Origin: Elusimicrobiota bacterium
GTDB lineage: Bacteria > Elusimicrobiota > Elusimicrobia > Elusimicrobiales > UBA9959
Length of the DNA stretch: 38,907 nt
Assembly (NCBI GenBank): GCA_003450815.1
Contig: DMES01000066.1
Location: forward strand, 567 to 39,473
Direction of reading: 5' to 3'
Part shown: positions 15,076 to 23,984 of the stretch, piece by piece
Layout of the letters: every line of letters begins with the position of its first letter
Position numbering within the stretch: position 1 is the stretch's first letter
Program-made: the position numbers and the translations under genes
The notes under the pieces: generated by a model
What the model was told of the DNA's origin: nothing
The model's database searches: none
Seen by the model: the letters and a program-made list of their open reading frames with translations, nothing else

Positions 15076-15085
15076 ATTTGTACAT

Positions 15086-16309
15086 ATGCCAAAGCATACA
15101 AAAGTCAGGGGCATTTTTAATCTAACGGTCCTCGTCGCCTCTTTAGGGTATTTCGTTGACATGTTCGATCTGCTTCTTTTCCCCATTGTGCGCCAGCCTT
15201 CTTTATCAGCTCTTGGCGTAGCGGCTCAGGATCAGGTCAGAGTGGGAGCTTATCTGCTCAATTGGCAGATGGCAGGCATGCTTTTGGGCGGTATTCTGTG
15301 GGGGATACTGGGGGACAAAAAAGGCCGGCTATCTACCCTGTTCGGAAGCATAGCGCTTTATTCCTTTGCCAATATAGCAAATGCTTATGTGCAATCTATT
15401 CCGGCGTATGCGTTGTGGAGATTTTTGGCAGGCCTGGGCCTGGCAGGAGAACTGGGCGCTGCCATAACGCTTGTCAGCGAAATCCTGCCCAAAGATCTGC
15501 GCGGTTACGGCACGGCTCTCGTGGCTGCCGTTGGAGTTTTCGGTACAGTAACAGCCGCTTTAGTGGGAAAATATATTCCCTGGAGACAGGCATATCTCTT
15601 AGGCGGTTTTTTAGGAGTGGCTCTTTTCTTTTTGCGCGCCGGGATCCGGGAAAGCCTTTTGTTCACCAATCTTTCTCATGAGGGTGTTAAAAAAGGGGAT
15701 TTCTTAAGTCTGTTCACTCACAAAGAACGGCTGATGCGGTATGCCAGGTGCATTCTGATAGGACTGCCCATGTGGTTCATTGTGGGCATCCTTGTGATCT
15801 TTATCCCGGAATTCGCCCCGGTCCTGGAAGTCTCAGGCAAGGTTGACCCGGCTATAGCAGTGGCCTGCTGTTACAGCGGCATCACCGTAGGAAGTCTCTT
15901 ATCAGGATTCTTGAGCCAGATCTGGGGAACCCGCACAAAGGTCATTGGTCTTTTCATGGGAATGGCTTTTTTAGGGATGGTGATCATTCTCCTGGGAAGA
16001 GGATTTACTCCCCTGATGATATATGCTGTCATGACCTGGCTGGGGTTGGCCTCCGGTTATTGGGCTGTATTCGTTACGGTAGCAGCTGAGCAATTCGGCA
16101 CTAATTTGCGCGCTACGGTGGCGACCACTGTGCCCAATTTCGTCCGCGGTTCAGTGGTTCTGATAACCAACAGTTTTCTGCTTCTTAAAACCTCTTTGGG
16201 AATGCTTCCCGGCGCCTGGATAGTAGGGCTGGTTTGCTTTGCTCTGGCATTGACTAGTCTGCTTGGCCTCAAAGACACGCACGGCAGAGACCTGGATTTT
16301 GTGGAATAG
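15086..16309 (+). CDS. MFS transporter
   Basis: This is a secondary transporter of the major facilitator superfamily with 407 residues and 12 predicted helices. The loop 2-3 signature appears as GILWGILGDKKGR (about residues 75-87) and the transmembrane 4-5 region as WRFLAGLGLAGELGAA, which recalls the metabolite/sugar symporter branches. The substrate cannot be told. I chose ATG 15086; an upstream ATG at 14951 would add a polar 45-residue stretch that overlaps the palindrome and promoter. The gene is on the plus strand, opposite to its neighbours, and is exactly framed by two like-oriented palindromes (14913-14966, 16355-16406), which suggests it arrived as cargo of a mobile unit. Confidence 0.88.
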   Translation: MPKHTKVRGIFNLTVLVASLGYFVDMFDLLLFPIVRQPSLSALGVAAQDQVRVGAYLLNWQMAGMLLGGILWGILGDKKGRLSTLFGSIALYSFANIANAYVQSIPAYALWRFLAGLGLAGELGAAITLVSEILPKDLRGYGTALVAAVGVFGTVTAALVGKYIPWRQAYLLGGFLGVALFFLRAGIRESLLFTNLSHEGVKKGDFLSLFTHKERLMRYARCILIGLPMWFIVGILVIFIPEFAPVLEVSGKVDPAIAVACCYSGITVGSLLSGFLSQIWGTRTKVIGLFMGMAFLGMVIILLGRGFTPLMIYAVMTWLGLASGYWAVFVTVAAEQFGTNLRATVATTVPNFVRGSVVLITNSFLLLKTSLGMLPGAWIVGLVCFALALTSLLGLKDTHGRDLDFVE

Positions 16310-16354
16310 CTTTGGGGCAGCATCTGCAGCTCACCGATACAAATCTTCGGAAGA

Positions 16355-16406
16355 TTAAGGGGACACTTTTAATTAAGCGGGAATTAAATTGTGTGTCACC
16401 TTAACC
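16355..16406 (+). mobile_element. Right palindromic end of MFS unit (IS200/IS605-like)
   Basis: TTAAGG ... CCTTAA outer stem, ACAC/GTGT, and inner TTAATT/AATTAA around AAGCGGG. It matches 14913-14966 apart from a 2-nt gap and a few changes, same orientation. It abuts the 3' end of leuS. Confidence 0.65.
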
Positions 16407-16411
16407 AAGTA

Positions 16412-19027
16412 TCAATCCGCAGACAGAACGATATTCACAAGCCTTTTTTTTACCACAATGATCTTGTGAACACGTTTCCCACGCATAGCGGAAGCGATAG
16501 TCTCATCTGAAAGCGCGGCCTTTTCCATCTGCTTTTCGTCTATTTCAGGAAGAACGCTTATCCGGGAACGGAGTTTGCCATTGATCTGTACTACCATGGT
16601 GATCTCAGGCTTAGCCGCTATTTTCGGATCGAAAACGGGCCAAGAAGCCTCGCAAACCAGCCCCTTGCCGCCAATTATACTCCAAAGCTCCTCGGCTATA
16701 TGAGGAGCGAATGGAGCAATGAGCAGGACCGCGGTCTCAATAACTTCGGAAACCACGGCGGGATCCGGTGCTGGAGTACCGGGCTGGGCGTAAGCGTAAA
16801 GGTCGTTCGTCAACTCCATAAACGCCGAGATGGCGGTATTAAAACGAAAATTTTCCGCGTCCGCGCCCACCTTCTGAACGGTCTGATGGAGCTTCCGTCG
16901 GACCTTTTCTCCCTCAGTTCCCGGCTTGGTTGTCCCAAGCACAGTTCTCCAATCCGGCATGTACCCGGCGGAGAAAGCGGCCATCCAACGCCAGAACCGA
17001 CTGATAAACCGGTGAGAGCCTTTTATTCCATCCTCGGTCCACTGCACATCCTCCTCAAAAGGGACGACAAACATTTCATAAACGCGCAGACTGTCCGCGC
17101 CGTATTTTGCTATGACCTCATCCGGGGAAACAGTGTTGCCTTTGGACTTGGACATACGCGCCCAGCGCCAGACTATCTGGTCTTCCGGCACGGTGTTCTT
17201 TTCCTCCGGCTTCAGAAGTATCCAGTCCACCAGGCCGTCTCCTTCGCCTTCGGTTTCGGAGCGCCGCGGCCGGCGGCCGGGAGTATAGGCCAGCATAGAG
17301 CCCTGGTTGCGCAATATCTGAAAAGGTTCAGTAAAACCTACAAGCCCCGCATCGTACATAACCTTACACCAAAACCTGGAATACAAAAGATGCGAACGGG
17401 CATGCTCCACACCGCCGCTGTAAAGGTCAACGGGAAGCCAGCTGTCCACCTTTTCACGGGAGGCGAAAGCCTTGTCGTTGTGCGGATCGGCGAAGCGCAG
17501 AAAATACCAGGACGAGCAGGCATAGCCCCCCATAGTGTCGGTCTCTCGCCTTGCGGGGCCTTTGCACTTAGGGCAGGGAACATTGGTGAATTCAGGTATG
17601 TCCGCAAGCGGCGACTCGCCGGTTCCCGACGGCTGATAATTGCTCACCTCCGGCAGCAGCACCGGCAACTGGTCTTCCGGCACCGGCACTTCGCCACATT
17701 TTGCGCAGTGAATTATCGGAATGGGGGCGCCCCAATAACGCTGTCTGCTTATAAGCCAATCGCGCAGACGATAGTGGACGGTTCTTTTTCCAAAACCTGA
17801 ATCCTCAGTCCATTTGGCGAACTTTTCTCTGGTCTCGCGGGAATCCGCCAAGCCGTTGAACTGGCCGGAATTTACCACGGTACCGCCATCAGGTTCCGCG
17901 TGGGACATTTGCGAATCGGATTCCGGGCTCTCCGTTTTCCGGTAAACAAGCGTTATTTCCAGGCCAAATTTTTTAGCGAAATCAAAATCCCGCTGGTCAT
18001 GGGCGGGAACTGCCATAATGGCCCCGCTGCCATAATCCATAAGCACATAATCCGCAACCCATATGGGCATCAGCTTGTTATTAGCCGGATTAATAACGTA
18101 AGCCCCGGTAAAAACGCCCGTCTTTGTCCGCTCGGAGTTCATGCGCTCCATTTCCGTTATGCGCTGCGCGGATTTAACATAATTACCCACTTCCGTTTTT
18201 TTCCCCGGAGCTGTTATCTTTTCCAGCATCGGGTGCTCGGGAGCTAAAACCATGAAAGTTGCGCCGAAAATTGTGTCCGCCCGCGTAGTAAAAACCTTTA
18301 TGGATTCAGGTGAATCCTTAAGCTTGAAATTTAACTCGGCGCCCTCGCTTCTGCCTATCCAGTCGCGCTGCATTTCCTTAAGCCCGTCAGACCAGGCTAT
18401 CTGGTCCAGGTCGGTCAGCAGGCGTTCGGCGTAGGCCGTTATCTTAAAGAACCACTGCGGCATCAGCCTTTTGTCAACCTGCGCATCGCAGCGCCAGCAC
18501 CGGCCTTCCTTAACCTCTTCATTGGCAAGGCCGGTCTTGCATTCGGGACACCAGTTTATGGGAGCGGTGGACCTGTAAGCCAGGCCGCGTTTATACAAAA
18601 GCAGGAAGAACCACTGCGTCCATTTATAATAATCCGGCAGGCTGGAATTTATCTCCCGGGTCCAGTCATAACTGGCGCCCACCGATTGAAGCGTGCGCTT
18701 GTAATTGGCCGCGTATTCCGGCACCATTTCGCGCGGGTTGCGCCCGCGCTTGATAGCCTCGTTCTCCGCCGGCTGGCCGAAGGCGTCCCAGCCCATGGGG
18801 TGCAGGATATTAAAGCCCTTCATGCGCTTGTAGCGGCAGAAGGCGTCCATCGGTATATAATTTTTCAGGTGCCCCACATGCAGCCCTGCGCCGGAGGGAT
18901 ACGGGAACATCTCCAGCGCGTAGTACTTAGGCTTTTGCGGATCTTCTTTCGTGACATAGGCCTGTTTTTCTTCCCAGACGGCCTGCCATTTTTTTTCTAT
19001 CACATTAAATTCATATTTACAGTCCAC
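16412..19027 (-). CDS. leuS: Leucyl-tRNA synthetase
   Basis: LeuS charges tRNA-Leu with leucine in the cytoplasm. The protein has 871 residues, a normal bacterial length. The class I HIGH motif appears as HVGH in GAGLHVGHLKNYIP (about residues 48-61). Zinc-finger cysteines lie in CPECKTGL and CWRCD (about 160-180) and in CAKCGE and CPKCKG further on. The editing domain carries TRADTIFGATFMVLAPEHP, and the KMSKS loop is RMSKSKGNTVSPDEVI (about 650). The start codon is GTG at 19027, with GGAGG 6 nt upstream. It lies 91 nt after nikO on the same strand and might share its transcript. Nothing is missing or odd. Confidence 0.98.
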   Translation of the reverse strand: MDCKYEFNVIEKKWQAVWEEKQAYVTKEDPQKPKYYALEMFPYPSGAGLHVGHLKNYIPMDAFCRYKRMKGFNILHPMGWDAFGQPAENEAIKRGRNPREMVPEYAANYKRTLQSVGASYDWTREINSSLPDYYKWTQWFFLLLYKRGLAYRSTAPINWCPECKTGLANEEVKEGRCWRCDAQVDKRLMPQWFFKITAYAERLLTDLDQIAWSDGLKEMQRDWIGRSEGAELNFKLKDSPESIKVFTTRADTIFGATFMVLAPEHPMLEKITAPGKKTEVGNYVKSAQRITEMERMNSERTKTGVFTGAYVINPANNKLMPIWVADYVLMDYGSGAIMAVPAHDQRDFDFAKKFGLEITLVYRKTESPESDSQMSHAEPDGGTVVNSGQFNGLADSRETREKFAKWTEDSGFGKRTVHYRLRDWLISRQRYWGAPIPIIHCAKCGEVPVPEDQLPVLLPEVSNYQPSGTGESPLADIPEFTNVPCPKCKGPARRETDTMGGYACSSWYFLRFADPHNDKAFASREKVDSWLPVDLYSGGVEHARSHLLYSRFWCKVMYDAGLVGFTEPFQILRNQGSMLAYTPGRRPRRSETEGEGDGLVDWILLKPEEKNTVPEDQIVWRWARMSKSKGNTVSPDEVIAKYGADSLRVYEMFVVPFEEDVQWTEDGIKGSHRFISRFWRWMAAFSAGYMPDWRTVLGTTKPGTEGEKVRRKLHQTVQKVGADAENFRFNTAISAFMELTNDLYAYAQPGTPAPDPAVVSEVIETAVLLIAPFAPHIAEELWSIIGGKGLVCEASWPVFDPKIAAKPEITMVVQINGKLRSRISVLPEIDEKQMEKAALSDETIASAMRGKRVHKIIVVKKRLVNIVLSAD

Positions 19028-19118
19028 ATCTGCCTCCAGACAATATCTGAATGTTTTGCGGTCAAAAATAATCCGTCGAATTTACACATTGTATCATATC
19101 TGTTTTATGGCTTTTCCG

Positions 19119-19853
19119 TCATGAATTATAGAAAAGATGCGGTTTTTCCAGACTGCTGCGCTTCAAAAGTTCATCGTCACTGAATATTTCCCCGGTCGGA
19201 CCATCCGCGGTTACACAACCTTTGTGGATGACAATGGTTCGTTCACAAAGCTCCATGGCGAAATCCAGGTCATGCGTGGCGATAATTTTGGTGTGCTGGA
19301 AGGTCTTTAGTAGATTTATCAGCCGCCGGCGGGACATAGGGTCCAGACTGGAAGTCGGTTCATCCATCACCAGGATATCAGGCGACATGGCCAGGACGCC
19401 GGCTATGGCGGCAGCCCGTTTCTCCCCTTGTGAAAGCCGGTAAGGCGGTCGTCCTTTCAAATGGGCCGCGCCTACGGTTTCGAGCGCGCCCATAACCTTA
19501 CCCTCCAGTTCCGCCTCGTGTATGCCAAGGTTCAACAACCCGAAGGCCACGTCCTCAAAGACGGTAGGCATAAAAAGCTGATCATCCGGATTCTGGAACA
19601 CCATCCCTACCGCCCGACGCACAGCGGCAAGGTTTTCTTTATCCACTGTAAGCCCGCCCACTTTAAGAATGCCTTCAGAAGGTAAAAGGCAGCCGGTAAA
19701 ATGCTGTAACAGCGTAGACTTCCCGGCCCCATTCTCACCAACCAGCGCGACAGACTCCCCGTGAGTGATGCGAAAAGAAATGTCCGCAAGCGCAACAGTA
19801 CCGTCCGGATAGGAATAGTGAAGTTTCTCCGCTTCAACAATGTGATGGCTCAT
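19119..19853 (-). CDS. nikO: ECF-type nickel/cobalt transporter ATPase
   Basis: This is the ATPase of an energy-coupling-factor metal importer. It has 244 residues, with Walker A GENGAGKSTLLQHF (about 37-50), the Q-loop FQNPDDQLFMPTVFEDVAFG typical of CbiO/EcfA proteins, signature RLSQGEKR (about 138-145), Walker B DILVMDEPTSSLDP (about 158-171) and switch histidine in ATHDLDFA. Its ATG overlaps the stop of the nikQ gene (ATGA-type overlap of 4 nt). With NikQ, NikMN and the Ni regulator NikR upstream, Ni2+ is the likely substrate, feeding the Hyp hydrogenase-maturation system encoded just upstream. Cobalt cannot be excluded by sequence alone. Confidence 0.93.
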   Translation of the reverse strand: MSHHIVEAEKLHYSYPDGTVALADISFRITHGESVALVGENGAGKSTLLQHFTGCLLPSEGILKVGGLTVDKENLAAVRRAVGMVFQNPDDQLFMPTVFEDVAFGLLNLGIHEAELEGKVMGALETVGAAHLKGRPPYRLSQGEKRAAAIAGVLAMSPDILVMDEPTSSLDPMSRRRLINLLKTFQHTKIIATHDLDFAMELCERTIVIHKGCVTADGPTGEIFSDDELLKRSSLEKPHLFYNS

Positions 19854-20662
19854 TTTAATAATCCTGTGACCGTTTGACCTAAAATAAGGGATATGTTTAC
19901 AAACCTGAAAACAACAAACAAAACCGCCCAGACAAGCATAAAAGCTATTTCTCTTCGGCCAATTCTGGAGTACCGTACCACCCGGATATGCCCGTCAAAA
20001 CCCCGGCATAGCATGGCCTGATACACGCGCTCAGCGCGGTCGAATGTCCTCAGCAACAGGTGCCCCGCTATTTGAGTAAATATCCCAAAATTCATTGCTT
20101 TATGACTGCAGGACCGCAGCGACCGGGCACGCGACATGCGTTCCGATTCACCTGTCAGAGAGAATATATAACGGTTAAGGAATAATAGCTGCACTACAAA
20201 TGGCCTGGGAACGCCAGACCTCGCCAATGCCTCGCAGATACTATTGATTCCTGTAATTGAAAGAAGAGCCAAGGCAGCAGACACAGTGAGCACAAAGCGC
20301 ATTAGGATGGAAAGGAAGGAAATCCAGCCGCCAGAAATTCCCAGCGATCCTATATGGAATAAAATCTGCCGGTCCAGAACCGGGTTAAAAATACCGACCA
20401 GAATAGCGAATGGCGCAACAACCAATATCTTCCCGGCAAGATATCCAGCCGGCAACTCACCGGCAAATATTAAAAATACCGGATAAAGAAAAAAAGGAAC
20501 CAGTGCGGAAACCTCGTATTTATTAAAAGAAACCACCGCAACCAGAAACAGGAAGGTGGTGAAGATCTTGGCGCGCGGGTCCAGCCGGTGAAGAGGGCTG
20601 TCGCCTGCGGCCAGCGTATCCATGTAACCAATATCCACAAGATTTTCACCAAGTTTATTCAT
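19850..20662 (-). CDS. nikQ: ECF-type nickel/cobalt transporter T component
   Basis: This is the transmembrane coupling protein (CbiQ/NikQ) that links the substrate-binding NikM part to the ATPase. It has 270 residues and about five to six hydrophobic helices. The two signature coupling motifs are visible as ARSGVPRPF (about residues 147-155) and, further on, ARSLRSCS and LCRGFDG, close to the usual A-R-G family motifs that contact the ATPase. The early DPRAKI motif is typical of the family. The ATG is 62 nt after the nikMN stop, with no strong ribosome site; the stop overlaps the nikO start. The neighbourhood specifies nickel. Confidence 0.92.
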   Translation of the reverse strand: MNKLGENLVDIGYMDTLAAGDSPLHRLDPRAKIFTTFLFLVAVVSFNKYEVSALVPFFLYPVFLIFAGELPAGYLAGKILVVAPFAILVGIFNPVLDRQILFHIGSLGISGGWISFLSILMRFVLTVSAALALLSITGINSICEALARSGVPRPFVVQLLFLNRYIFSLTGESERMSRARSLRSCSHKAMNFGIFTQIAGHLLLRTFDRAERVYQAMLCRGFDGHIRVVRYSRIGRREIAFMLVWAVLFVVFRFVNISLILGQTVTGLLK

Positions 20663-20724
20663 AACAAAAATAATTACCGGCGGTTAACCACCCGCAATTA
20701 TTATATCCCGGACAGAATCCGGGT

Positions 20725-21789
20725 TCAGGACGCGACTTTGCGGCGCTTTAGCCCGAACCCTGCCAGCAAAGCCATAACAAGCGTTAAAGAGCCTCCGACA
20801 AGCCCCGCCACTGATGTTCCGACGTCGACCGCAGGCCAGGCGGCTTTTCGCACAGGCGCGGCTTCGACTTTGACTTCGCCGGTATTTGTTCCCGCTTCCG
20901 GGTCCGTTCCGACTTTCTTAAAATCATAGTCCGGCAGGAAAGCGGTTTTTTTCTGCAAGGATGCCAGTAAATCGTGTACTTTCCCCTTGGTTTCAAGCTC
21001 CTCTTTGCCGTAGGTTCTCAGCATTGCCCACTCAAGGCCGTCAGGATTAGCCGAAGCGAACCAGCTCAACGCAACGCCAATGAGCACAGCCGCTGCTGCG
21101 ATACCGAGCACGGCGCTTTTCACACTTACGCCCAGCGGTGTTCTCTCGGCGGCGGCAGTTAGTATTTCCGGACGTGCGGCCATCACGAAGGATACCACCC
21201 CGGAAGTAACCAGTCCCTCCACTAGTCCTATCGCCAGGTGTATCGGGAGCATAAGCAGAACGAAAGCTTTAAACGGCAACTCTGAAATGCCTGAAGATAC
21301 TGTTTCCAGCACAACACCGAAAGCCCCGAACTGAAGACCCACCACCCCAGCTACAGTAGCCGCAAGCAACAACCTCTTTTTATCATGCCCACAACCCATT
21401 ATTTTTTTATAAATGAGCGGGTAAGCGACAAAGCTGGTAAAAAAGCCCATATTGATAATATTGCAGCCCAACGCCAACAGCCCGCCGTCAGCGAAGAACA
21501 AGGCTTGAACGGTCAGAACCGAGGCGAGCACAAGGAAGGAAGCGTAAGGACCGAGAAGTATGGCAAGTATCATTCCGCCGCCCATATGCCCGCTTGAACC
21601 GGTGCCCGGTATGGTAAAGTTTATCATCTGTGCCGCGAAGATGAACGCGCCCAGCACACCCATCAGCGGGATCTTCCTGTCATCGGCTTCTTCACGGACT
21701 TTTTTTGCGCTGTAAGCTACAAGTCCGCCTGAAACCACCCACATCGCACCCCCGACCGCCGGGGATAACAAGGCGTCAGCCATGTGCAT
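20725..21789 (-). CDS. nikMN: Nickel ECF transporter substrate component, fused NikM-NikN
   Basis: This is the metal-binding membrane subunit. Residues 1-205 form the CbiM/NikM domain. Its N-terminus is MHMADALLSP, where the His2 region forms the metal site after Met1, and it carries the conserved GGGMILAILLGPYASFLV stretch. A linker leads to a C-terminal NikN-like PDGLE domain: a helix near 218-235, the PDGLEWAM motif (about 244-251), and a final helix near 325-345 followed by KRRK. This fusion is common in nickel systems. AGAGG precedes the ATG. It starts 54 nt after the nikR stop and heads the transport genes nikQ and nikO. Confidence 0.93.
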   Translation of the reverse strand: MHMADALLSPAVGGAMWVVSGGLVAYSAKKVREEADDRKIPLMGVLGAFIFAAQMINFTIPGTGSSGHMGGGMILAILLGPYASFLVLASVLTVQALFFADGGLLALGCNIINMGFFTSFVAYPLIYKKIMGCGHDKKRLLLAATVAGVVGLQFGAFGVVLETVSSGISELPFKAFVLLMLPIHLAIGLVEGLVTSGVVSFVMAARPEILTAAAERTPLGVSVKSAVLGIAAAAVLIGVALSWFASANPDGLEWAMLRTYGKEELETKGKVHDLLASLQKKTAFLPDYDFKKVGTDPEAGTNTGEVKVEAAPVRKAAWPAVDVGTSVAGLVGGSLTLVMALLAGFGLKRRKVAS

Positions 21790-21843
21790 AAATTTCCTCT
21801 AATTGCTACCTTTATTTTATTCGTGCTACTATAGGGCAAAAAA

Positions 21844-22263
21844 TTATTTGCCTGAGGTTGTAACGCTAAGCGTGGAGTGCTTTACGCCCTTCACCGCCTT
21901 AAGAGAATCCGCCAGCTCCTTAACCTTTGCGCCAAGACCTTTCACGGCTATTATCTCCAGACAGTTGTCGTGATCAAGATGCACATGCTGGGCTGAAATG
22001 ATGATGGTACCGTGGTCATGCTGGATATCCAGCAGCTTATTTACCACCTCTCGCTTGTGGTGGTCATAAACTATGGTTATTGCCCCGGCTACCGCGCCGC
22101 CTTTTGCAAACACATCAGACACGAATTCTTTGCGGATAAGGTCAGCAATGGCCTTGGAACGGTTGCAATACCCCTCCGCTCCTATAAAGGTGTCAAACTT
22201 CCGAAGGAGTTCTCCATCCAGAGATACGCCGAATCTTGAAAGTTTGTTGCGTGTTTGTGTCAT
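21844..22263 (-). CDS. nikR: Nickel-responsive regulator NikR
   Basis: NikR is a ribbon-helix-helix repressor that binds DNA when loaded with Ni2+. The protein has 139 residues. An N-terminal RHH domain (RFGVSLDGELLRKFDTFI ... NRSKAIADLIR) is followed by the ACT-like metal domain. All four high-affinity ligands are present: His82 in IQHDH, His93 and His95 in QHVHLDH, and Cys101 in NCLE, matching H76, H87, H89 and C95 of the E. coli protein. It lies directly before nikMN on the same strand, so it probably controls nickel uptake and itself. I could not find a convincing palindromic operator in the 54-nt gap to nikMN. Confidence 0.96.
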   Translation of the reverse strand: MTQTRNKLSRFGVSLDGELLRKFDTFIGAEGYCNRSKAIADLIRKEFVSDVFAKGGAVAGAITIVYDHHKREVVNKLLDIQHDHGTIIISAQHVHLDHDNCLEIIAVKGLGAKVKELADSLKAVKGVKHSTLSVTTSGK

Positions 22264-22369
22264 CTTTCTTTAGATTGTAACACAGAAGCCTGGAAACAGT
22301 CAAATATTTGAAACTGGAGGAACTTTCCGGTCTCCTGCCAGGCAATTCAAGATATGCGGCCGGGATCGC

Positions 22370-23749
22370 TCAATCTTTCTCAACATGGAGAGGGGGCGGA
22401 TTATGGTTAAGTGAAAGCGGAGTCCCGTTTGCCTGAACGGTTTGCGCGTTAATATAAATAGCCACTTTATATTCTCCGGCAGTAAGCCCTGACGCCAGCA
22501 TGATTCCATTCCACGGTTGTGTTCCGGCGCGCGGCAAGGCATCAAAAACTTTGACGACCGGTTTTGCAAGGCCTGGACCTGTCACTGTAAACTCGTATCT
22601 GGCATAGGTGGGCGCACGGAAATCGTTTTTCTGCGGCCGGGTAAACCCGTCCGCTATCTCACGCCCGATGTAGACTTTACCGGACGTCACTATGGAATTC
22701 CCGCGCATTTCTATTTCCCATTCCATCAGCGAATACTTATCCTCGGGAGGCTGTCCCCACGAATCCATATACCAGTCAAATGTGACGGGGGCGCCGGCTT
22801 TTTTCAGGAACTTTTTGGCTGTCGCAGAAGCGGATTTATTATCGCGCTTGTCTCTCAGCATTTCATTCAGCGTGTTCACAGTTTGAGTTCGCTCGCCCCG
22901 GGCAAGCAAAGCATCAAAGATTTCATATATTGAGAACTGTTCGGTCTTCAGCGCCGTCAGGAGTTCGGGGATCGGCATCGTTTTAAAACTCGCCACAAAT
23001 TCCTTATCGGTGGGCGAGTGCATTCCGTTAGGATAGGCGGATGCGGAGTTCGGTTTGGAAGGCATTAAGTGCTCTCCCAGGGCTGGAACCGCTTCGGTTT
23101 CCATGGCCGCCTGGGCGGGAAAAGCAGCCGCCGGATCCGGAGCGGATATCTCAGGCGTCACCGGTTGCGCCGCGGCAGTCATATTAAATTCCCACTGCTC
23201 GCGGGAAACTCTCCACTCCCCTTTTTCCTTTACCATCATAGTCGTTCCTGTAACATACTCCCCGTCTTTGGCTCCCTGCATAGTCACAATAGCATCGCTC
23301 CCTTTCACCTGAATATCCATGATCTTTATATCCGCCGGTTGAAATGCCTGGACCATTTTCAGTTTCATCTCCGCACCCGCTTCCGCAAACTCGCCGGCAT
23401 ACTGGCCGGAAACCATATCTTTGATCCGGGAGATATTACCGGCTGATATGGCCTCATGAAAAACAGCAAATGTCTGCCGGATCTCCTTCTCGGAGGACCC
23501 ACGCTGGGAAAACCAGACAGTACCCGCTAGCGCCAACGCCGCGATAACAGCCAAAGGCATACTGGACCGCTTTTCCGTCCCTTCGGGATTAAGAGTGGCT
23601 GCTGCGGGAGCGGATAGCTGTTCTCCGGTCTGGACGGAGTCGGCTTGGGTGCCGCCATGAATGGCTTCCCATTTGGCAAAATAAATTCCGCAATGCAAAC
23701 ATTCGGTATCGCTGGCGCTTTCTTTTTTACATACCGGACAGATTTTCAT
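22370..23749 (-). CDS. Unknown zinc-ribbon membrane protein
   Basis: I do not recognise the full protein. I place the start at ATG 23749, because GAGGGGG lies about 6 nt upstream; a GTG at 23755 would add two residues. The N-terminus is a zinc ribbon (CPVC ... CLHCGIYFAKWE, about residues 4-28). A variable linker and one transmembrane helix (about 66-85) follow, then an NTF2-like domain (about 90-185: FHEAISAGNISRIKDMV, GEWRVSREQWEF). Next come a Pro/Ala linker, a small helical part and a C-terminal beta-rich domain (about 315-459) ending in a polar tail. It lies between hypF and nikR, but nothing links it to nickel. The cysteines could bind zinc; a sensor or envelope role is guesswork. Confidence 0.78.
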   Translation of the reverse strand: MKICPVCKKESASDTECLHCGIYFAKWEAIHGGTQADSVQTGEQLSAPAAATLNPEGTEKRSSMPLAVIAALALAGTVWFSQRGSSEKEIRQTFAVFHEAISAGNISRIKDMVSGQYAGEFAEAGAEMKLKMVQAFQPADIKIMDIQVKGSDAIVTMQGAKDGEYVTGTTMMVKEKGEWRVSREQWEFNMTAAAQPVTPEISAPDPAAAFPAQAAMETEAVPALGEHLMPSKPNSASAYPNGMHSPTDKEFVASFKTMPIPELLTALKTEQFSIYEIFDALLARGERTQTVNTLNEMLRDKRDNKSASATAKKFLKKAGAPVTFDWYMDSWGQPPEDKYSLMEWEIEMRGNSIVTSGKVYIGREIADGFTRPQKNDFRAPTYARYEFTVTGPGLAKPVVKVFDALPRAGTQPWNGIMLASGLTAGEYKVAIYINAQTVQANGTPLSLNHNPPPLHVEKD

Positions 23750-23957
23750 AAACACCCCCTCTTACTAGTTCAGTTCCAGAGAACGGCAAGTCACCTGACT
23801 TTCCTCTATGTTTAATCCAAAATTGCAGTTGAAATTTGTTTTTCCGCAGGAATTACTCTCAAGCAATACCCCGAACCCTAAAAACTATTGTGCGATTTGT
23901 AGGGTTTCCCGAAATTGTAGCACAGTAAAAAGCGAACAGCAAATAGCGATTAAGTTA

Positions 23958-23984
23958 TCAGCCTTCAGCCTTCAGCCCGAAACC
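23958..23984. repeat. GGCTGAA-word tract overlapping the hypF stop codon
   Basis: CAGCCTTCAGCCTTCAGCCC lies across the last codons and stop of hypF. It is the same 7-mer family as 1151-1217. No complementary arm is obvious here. The gap 23756-23957 (about 200 nt) shows nothing else. Confidence 0.6.

Noticed and set aside
14951..15085. N-terminal extension of the MFS protein
   Set aside because: It overlaps the terminal palindrome and the TATAAT box and encodes a polar stretch not expected before helix 1.
16700..17800. 366-aa plus-strand reading frame
   Set aside because: It is antisense to leuS, whose motifs are intact throughout.
19028..19118. T-box leader of leuS
   Set aside because: At 91 nt it is too short, and no T-box sequence or terminator is visible.
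21790..21843. NikR operator upstream of nikMN
   Set aside because: No convincing GTATGA-type or other clear dyad of the expected spacing is visible.
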